Source of the DNA: Myxococcales bacterium
GTDB taxonomy: Bacteria; Myxococcota_A; UBA9042
Length of the DNA stretch: 44,981 nt
Assembly (NCBI GenBank): GCA_009692465.1
Contig: SHZD01000021.1
Coordinates: 1-44,981 of the forward strand
Reading direction: 5' to 3'
Part shown: positions 42,358-44,981 of the stretch, in pieces
Layout: every line of letters starts with the position of its first letter
How positions within the stretch are numbered: the stretch's first letter is position 1
The notes under the pieces: generated by a model
Database searches by the model: none
Seen by the model: the letters and a program-made list of their open reading frames with translations, nothing else
What the model was told of the DNA's origin: nothing
Position numbers and translations under genes: made by a program

Positions 42358-43485
42358 ATGTACGCCTTTGATCTCGACCATATTTGCGCCCAATCCGGGG
42401 CCCGCGCTGGCACTCTGACGCTAAGCCACGGCCGCGTCGCCACCCCGATTTTTATGCCTGTGGGCACGCAGGCCACGGTCAAGGCCCTGCAACCGCGCGA
42501 TCTAGTGGACATCGACGCTCAGATTGTGTTGGCCAACACCTACCATTTGATGTTGCGGCCCGGTTCGCAGCGGATCGCAGCAGCCGGTGGTCTGCATCGT
42601 TTTATGGCATGGCAGCGGCCGATTTTGACCGATTCGGGCGGTTTTCAAGTCTATTCGTTGGCCAAAATCCGCAAGATTACCGACGACGGCGCGGTATTTG
42701 CCAGTCACATCGACGGCACCCGCTTCGAGCTCAACGCCGAGCGCGCCGTGGCTCTGCAAGAAGATTTTGGCTCCGATATCCTGATGGCGTTTGACGAATG
42801 CCCGCCGGCCACCGCCGACAGCCAGCACATCGCCCGCGCCATCAAGCGCACCACCGCATGGCTCGACCGCTGCATCGCCGCCCGCAAAAAGGCCGATCAG
42901 TGTGCGTTGTATGGCATCGTTCAGGGTGGCATTGACCATGCGCTGCGCAGCGCAGCCGTGAGCGAAATCTGCGCTCGCGATGCCTGCGAAGGCTTTGCGA
43001 TCGGCGGTCTGTCCGTCGGCGAGTCGTGCGATCAAATGTGGGCCACCTGCGCCCACACCGCGGCGCAAATGCCAGTTGGCAAAGCGCGTTACTTGATGGG
43101 CGTCGGTACACCAGAAGACATCGTGCGCTGCATCGGCTACGGCATCGACCAGTTTGATTGCGTGATGCCCAGCCGAAATGCCCGCCACGGCATCGCTTTT
43201 ACCCACGACGGCAAGTTGTCGATCAAGAACCGGCGCTTTTTTGACGATGACGGGCCGCTCGACCCCGACTGTAGCTGTGACGTCTGCCTTACGTTTTCTC
43301 GATCCTACTTGCGCCACCTGTTCGTAGCTGGCGAAATGCTGGCCGCAACGCTGCTGACTAAGCACAATCTGGCGTTTTATTTGCAGTTAACCAAGGGGGC
43401 GCGGGCGGCTATTGTGGGCGATCGCTACAGCGACTGGGCTCAGACCATGCTGGTGCGATTCGCCAGCAAGCGTTGGGCGGCCTAA
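42358..43485 (+). CDS. tgt: Queuine tRNA-ribosyltransferase (tRNA-guanine transglycosylase)
   Basis: A protein of 375 residues from ATG 42358, 9 bases after the nitroreductase stop. It is full-length for bacterial Tgt and has all the landmarks. The substrate pocket begins with GRVATPIFMPVGTQATVKAL, the general acid Asp92 lies in TDSGGFQVYSL, and the second segment is DILMAFDECPP. GLSVGES and MGVGTPEDIV precede the nucleophile region DQFDCVMPSRNARHG. The zinc site is CSCDVC followed by His in LLTKHN. The enzyme exchanges guanine for preQ1 at position 34 of tRNAs with GUN anticodons. No other queuosine genes are in the window. Confidence 0.96.
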   Translation: MYAFDLDHICAQSGARAGTLTLSHGRVATPIFMPVGTQATVKALQPRDLVDIDAQIVLANTYHLMLRPGSQRIAAAGGLHRFMAWQRPILTDSGGFQVYSLAKIRKITDDGAVFASHIDGTRFELNAERAVALQEDFGSDILMAFDECPPATADSQHIARAIKRTTAWLDRCIAARKKADQCALYGIVQGGIDHALRSAAVSEICARDACEGFAIGGLSVGESCDQMWATCAHTAAQMPVGKARYLMGVGTPEDIVRCIGYGIDQFDCVMPSRNARHGIAFTHDGKLSIKNRRFFDDDGPLDPDCSCDVCLTFSRSYLRHLFVAGEMLAATLLTKHNLAFYLQLTKGARAAIVGDRYSDWAQTMLVRFASKRWAA

Positions 43486-43596
43486 AGTGGATCGACCGCG
43501 GCGCGGCGCGGGAACAATTGGCGCCGCCGCCGGTTGTAGCTCAGCCGAGCCATCGGCACTGCGCGAGGGATCTCGGCGCTGCGCGGGGGGGATCTC

Positions 43597-44772
43597 TTGA
43601 TTAGCACCAACTTGCAACGCCTAGCCTTGACCGTCGGGGTTGGGTGTGCGGCGATCGCGATCGGCTGTACCCGCAGCGAACCGGGGTTGACCGCGAATCG
43701 ACCCGCCGGCGCGCCAATTACGCCGACTCAACTCGAAAAGGCCAAAATGACCAGTGGAATTTACACCAAGCCGACGGCGGAGGAACTGCGCAAGACTCTG
43801 TCGCCGCTGCAATACAAGGTCACTCAAGAAGACGCCACTGAGCCGCCTTTTCGCAATACATACTGGGATAATCACGACGAAGGTTTGTTTGTCGACGTCG
43901 CCACCGGCGAACCCCTGTTCAGCTCACGCGATAAGTTCGAATCCGGTACGGGCTGGCCTAGCTTTGTGCGCCCGCTCGAAGACGGTCGGGTCGTGGAAAA
44001 AAGGGACTCCGCCCACTCAATGACGCGAGTCGAAGTGCGCAGTCGCGCCGGCGATAGTCATTTGGGCCATGTGTTTGACGACGGTCCGCAACCGACAGGC
44101 TTGCGCTACTGCATCAACTCGGCAGCGCTGCGTTTGGTCCCCGTCAACCAGTTGGAAGCCCAAGGGTATGCCGCCTATCGCGGCAAGTTTGCGGGCACCG
44201 CCGCAGCGATCGCCGCCGATTCCAGCAACCTGTGTGCCGCTCCATCGCCCACTGCCGCCGGCGGTGATAAGGCTGGCTGCGAGGCCACCGTCGAGGAAAT
44301 CATCCTAGCTGGCGGCTGCTATTGGGGCATGGAAGAACTCTTGCGCAGTGTCGCTGGAATTGTCGAAACCGAAGTCGGTTTTTGCGGCGGCACCACCGTC
44401 AATCCGACCTACGACTCGACTCATGACGGTAGCAGTGGCCATGCCGAGTCGGTGCGGGTGGTTTTTGATCCCAAAGTGCTGCCAGTGGCCGAACTGCTCG
44501 ACAAGTGGTTTTTCAAGATGCACGACCCGACGACGCTCAACCGGCAGGGCAATGACGTCGGTTCGCAGTACCGCTCGGCGATTTTCTACACCAGTACCGG
44601 TCAGCGTAGCGCTGCTGAGGCCGCAAAAGCGCGGGCGGCCGCCAGTGGACTGTGGAAAAAGCCGATTGTGACCGAAATAACCAAGGCTGGGCCGTTCACC
44701 CCTGCTCACGCCGGCCATCAGGATTATTTACAAAAAAATCCAGGCGGTTATACGTGTCACTGGTTGCGCTAG
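43597..44772 (+). CDS. Secreted MsrB-MsrA methionine sulfoxide reductase fusion, lipoprotein
   Basis: A protein of 391 residues. I use TTG 43597 because it follows a G-rich stretch (GCGGGGGGGATC) and gives a lipoprotein signal ([16 protein letters not shown], lipobox A-I-G-C24); the first ATG is residue 51. Residues 60-185 are MsrB: TGWPSF (118-123), [10 protein letters not shown] and the catalytic Cys172 in RYCINSA. The usual four zinc cysteines are missing ([10 protein letters not shown] where CxxC should be), so this is the zinc-free form. Residues 233-391 are MsrA, with the catalytic Cys241 in [13 protein letters not shown] and a C-terminal GYTCHWLR with a possible resolving Cys. The protein repairs both R- and S-methionine sulfoxide in exported proteins. 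The gene starts 111 bases after tgt. Confidence 0.9.
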   Translation: MISTNLQRLALTVGVGCAAIAIGCTRSEPGLTANRPAGAPITPTQLEKAKMTSGIYTKPTAEELRKTLSPLQYKVTQEDATEPPFRNTYWDNHDEGLFVDVATGEPLFSSRDKFESGTGWPSFVRPLEDGRVVEKRDSAHSMTRVEVRSRAGDSHLGHVFDDGPQPTGLRYCINSAALRLVPVNQLEAQGYAAYRGKFAGTAAAIAADSSNLCAAPSPTAAGGDKAGCEATVEEIILAGGCYWGMEELLRSVAGIVETEVGFCGGTTVNPTYDSTHDGSSGHAESVRVVFDPKVLPVAELLDKWFFKMHDPTTLNRQGNDVGSQYRSAIFYTSTGQRSAAEAAKARAAASGLWKKPIVTEITKAGPFTPAHAGHQDYLQKNPGGYTCHWLR

Positions 44773-44783
44773 GCAGCTGGTCT

Positions 44784-44832
44784 GCGATCCCCCGCTTTGG
44801 GCGCATCTCTGCGTCGCTGCGTCGCTTTCCTC
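44784..44832 (+). repeat. Dispersed repeat R2, copy 3, truncated by an R3 element
   Basis: GCGATCCCCCGCTTTGGGCG to CGCTTTCCTC, nearly identical to the start of copy 2 at 24659. The match stops exactly where the R3 element begins. Confidence 0.75.
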
Positions 44833-44981
44833 CTAGGAGCGTGTCGGAGTATTCCGACTCGCTCCTAGCGCCGTCTGGCTAGACGGCGGCAACTGTCCGA
44901 AACTGCACGAATTTGATTGGGCCAGTTCTCCGGGCAGTTCTTGGACAGTTGAGAATATCTGAATGGCTAGGAGACTGTCGG
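44833..44981. mobile_element. R3 element, copy 2 (runs off the window)
   Basis: It starts CTAGGAGCGTGTCGGA, then forms a 36-base near-perfect palindrome (44833-44868). It continues in parallel with 16992-17129 to the last base, with about ten extra bases in the middle. The end near 44966 reads CTAGGAGACTGTCGG. The right half of the element lies outside the window. Confidence 0.75.

Overview
This 45 kb window is about 60% GC and looks like chromosome from a myxobacterium-like deltaproteobacterium (Myxococcota or Bradymonadota in the broad sense). The indicators are cysteine-rich MopE-type metal-binding repeats and CGNGxC repeats in secreted lipoproteins, a Ser/Thr kinase with an N-terminal zinc ribbon and a periplasmic C-terminus, an FHA/zinc-ribbon protein, a TIGR02266-type PilZ protein, many lipoproteins, and frequent GTG/TTG starts. 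This assignment is inference from gene style; no rRNA or tRNA gene was seen.

Layout. 1-4110: tail of an unknown protein and two cysteine-rich surface lipoproteins. 4238-5998: a D-aminoacylase-family amidohydrolase. 6169-8257 (minus): nitronate monooxygenase-like protein, DCC thiol-oxidoreductase-like protein and a DUF4442 hotdog thioesterase. 8487-10831 (minus): an E1-like ThiF enzyme, a CysO-like ubiquitin-fold sulfur carrier whose diglycine is capped by three extra residues (Ala-His-Gly), and a JAMM peptidase fused to a degenerate E1-like domain. This is the most interesting module. 10955-16840: apparent operon of kinase, TPR/coiled-coil membrane protein, secreted predicted beta-barrel protein and radical SAM protein. 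17309-18853: secreted esterase. 19302-22622 (minus): large beta-propeller lipoprotein behind a good sigma-54 promoter. 22912-24598: a GFA-family pseudogene interrupted by an amber codon, a DUF2846-like lipoprotein and a helical-repeat protein. 25064-28834 (minus): an alpha-2-macroglobulin-like protein with no visible thioester. 29035-30852: methyltransferase-TPR protein. 31441-33895: double-FHA protein and PilZ protein. 34226-37591 (minus): alpha/beta hydrolase, CDP-alcohol phosphatidyltransferase (PssA-like) and a FadL-type porin. 37663-40886: sugar-kinase/APH-like protein, DUF3473-type polysaccharide deacetylase and a lipoprotein. 41021-44772: PPC/DUF296 protein, nitroreductase, tgt and a secreted MsrB-MsrA fusion.

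The intergenic DNA is unusually rich in repeats, and every dispersed copy recognised lies outside genes. R1 has a core resembling GTCGCTAAGCTCGCGTC, with many copies. R2 has CCCCCG(C/A)TTTGGG ends and three copies. R3 has CTAGGAGC(C/G)TGTCGGA inverted ends and two copies, one of which has landed inside an R2 copy. R4 has TTAGGAACTGTG inverted ends. There are also local tandem arrays of 15, 18, 50 and 93 bp. The repeats concentrate at the ends of convergent gene pairs. No transposase, CRISPR array or phage gene was found. Everything here rests on reading motifs in the sequence; no database search was possible.
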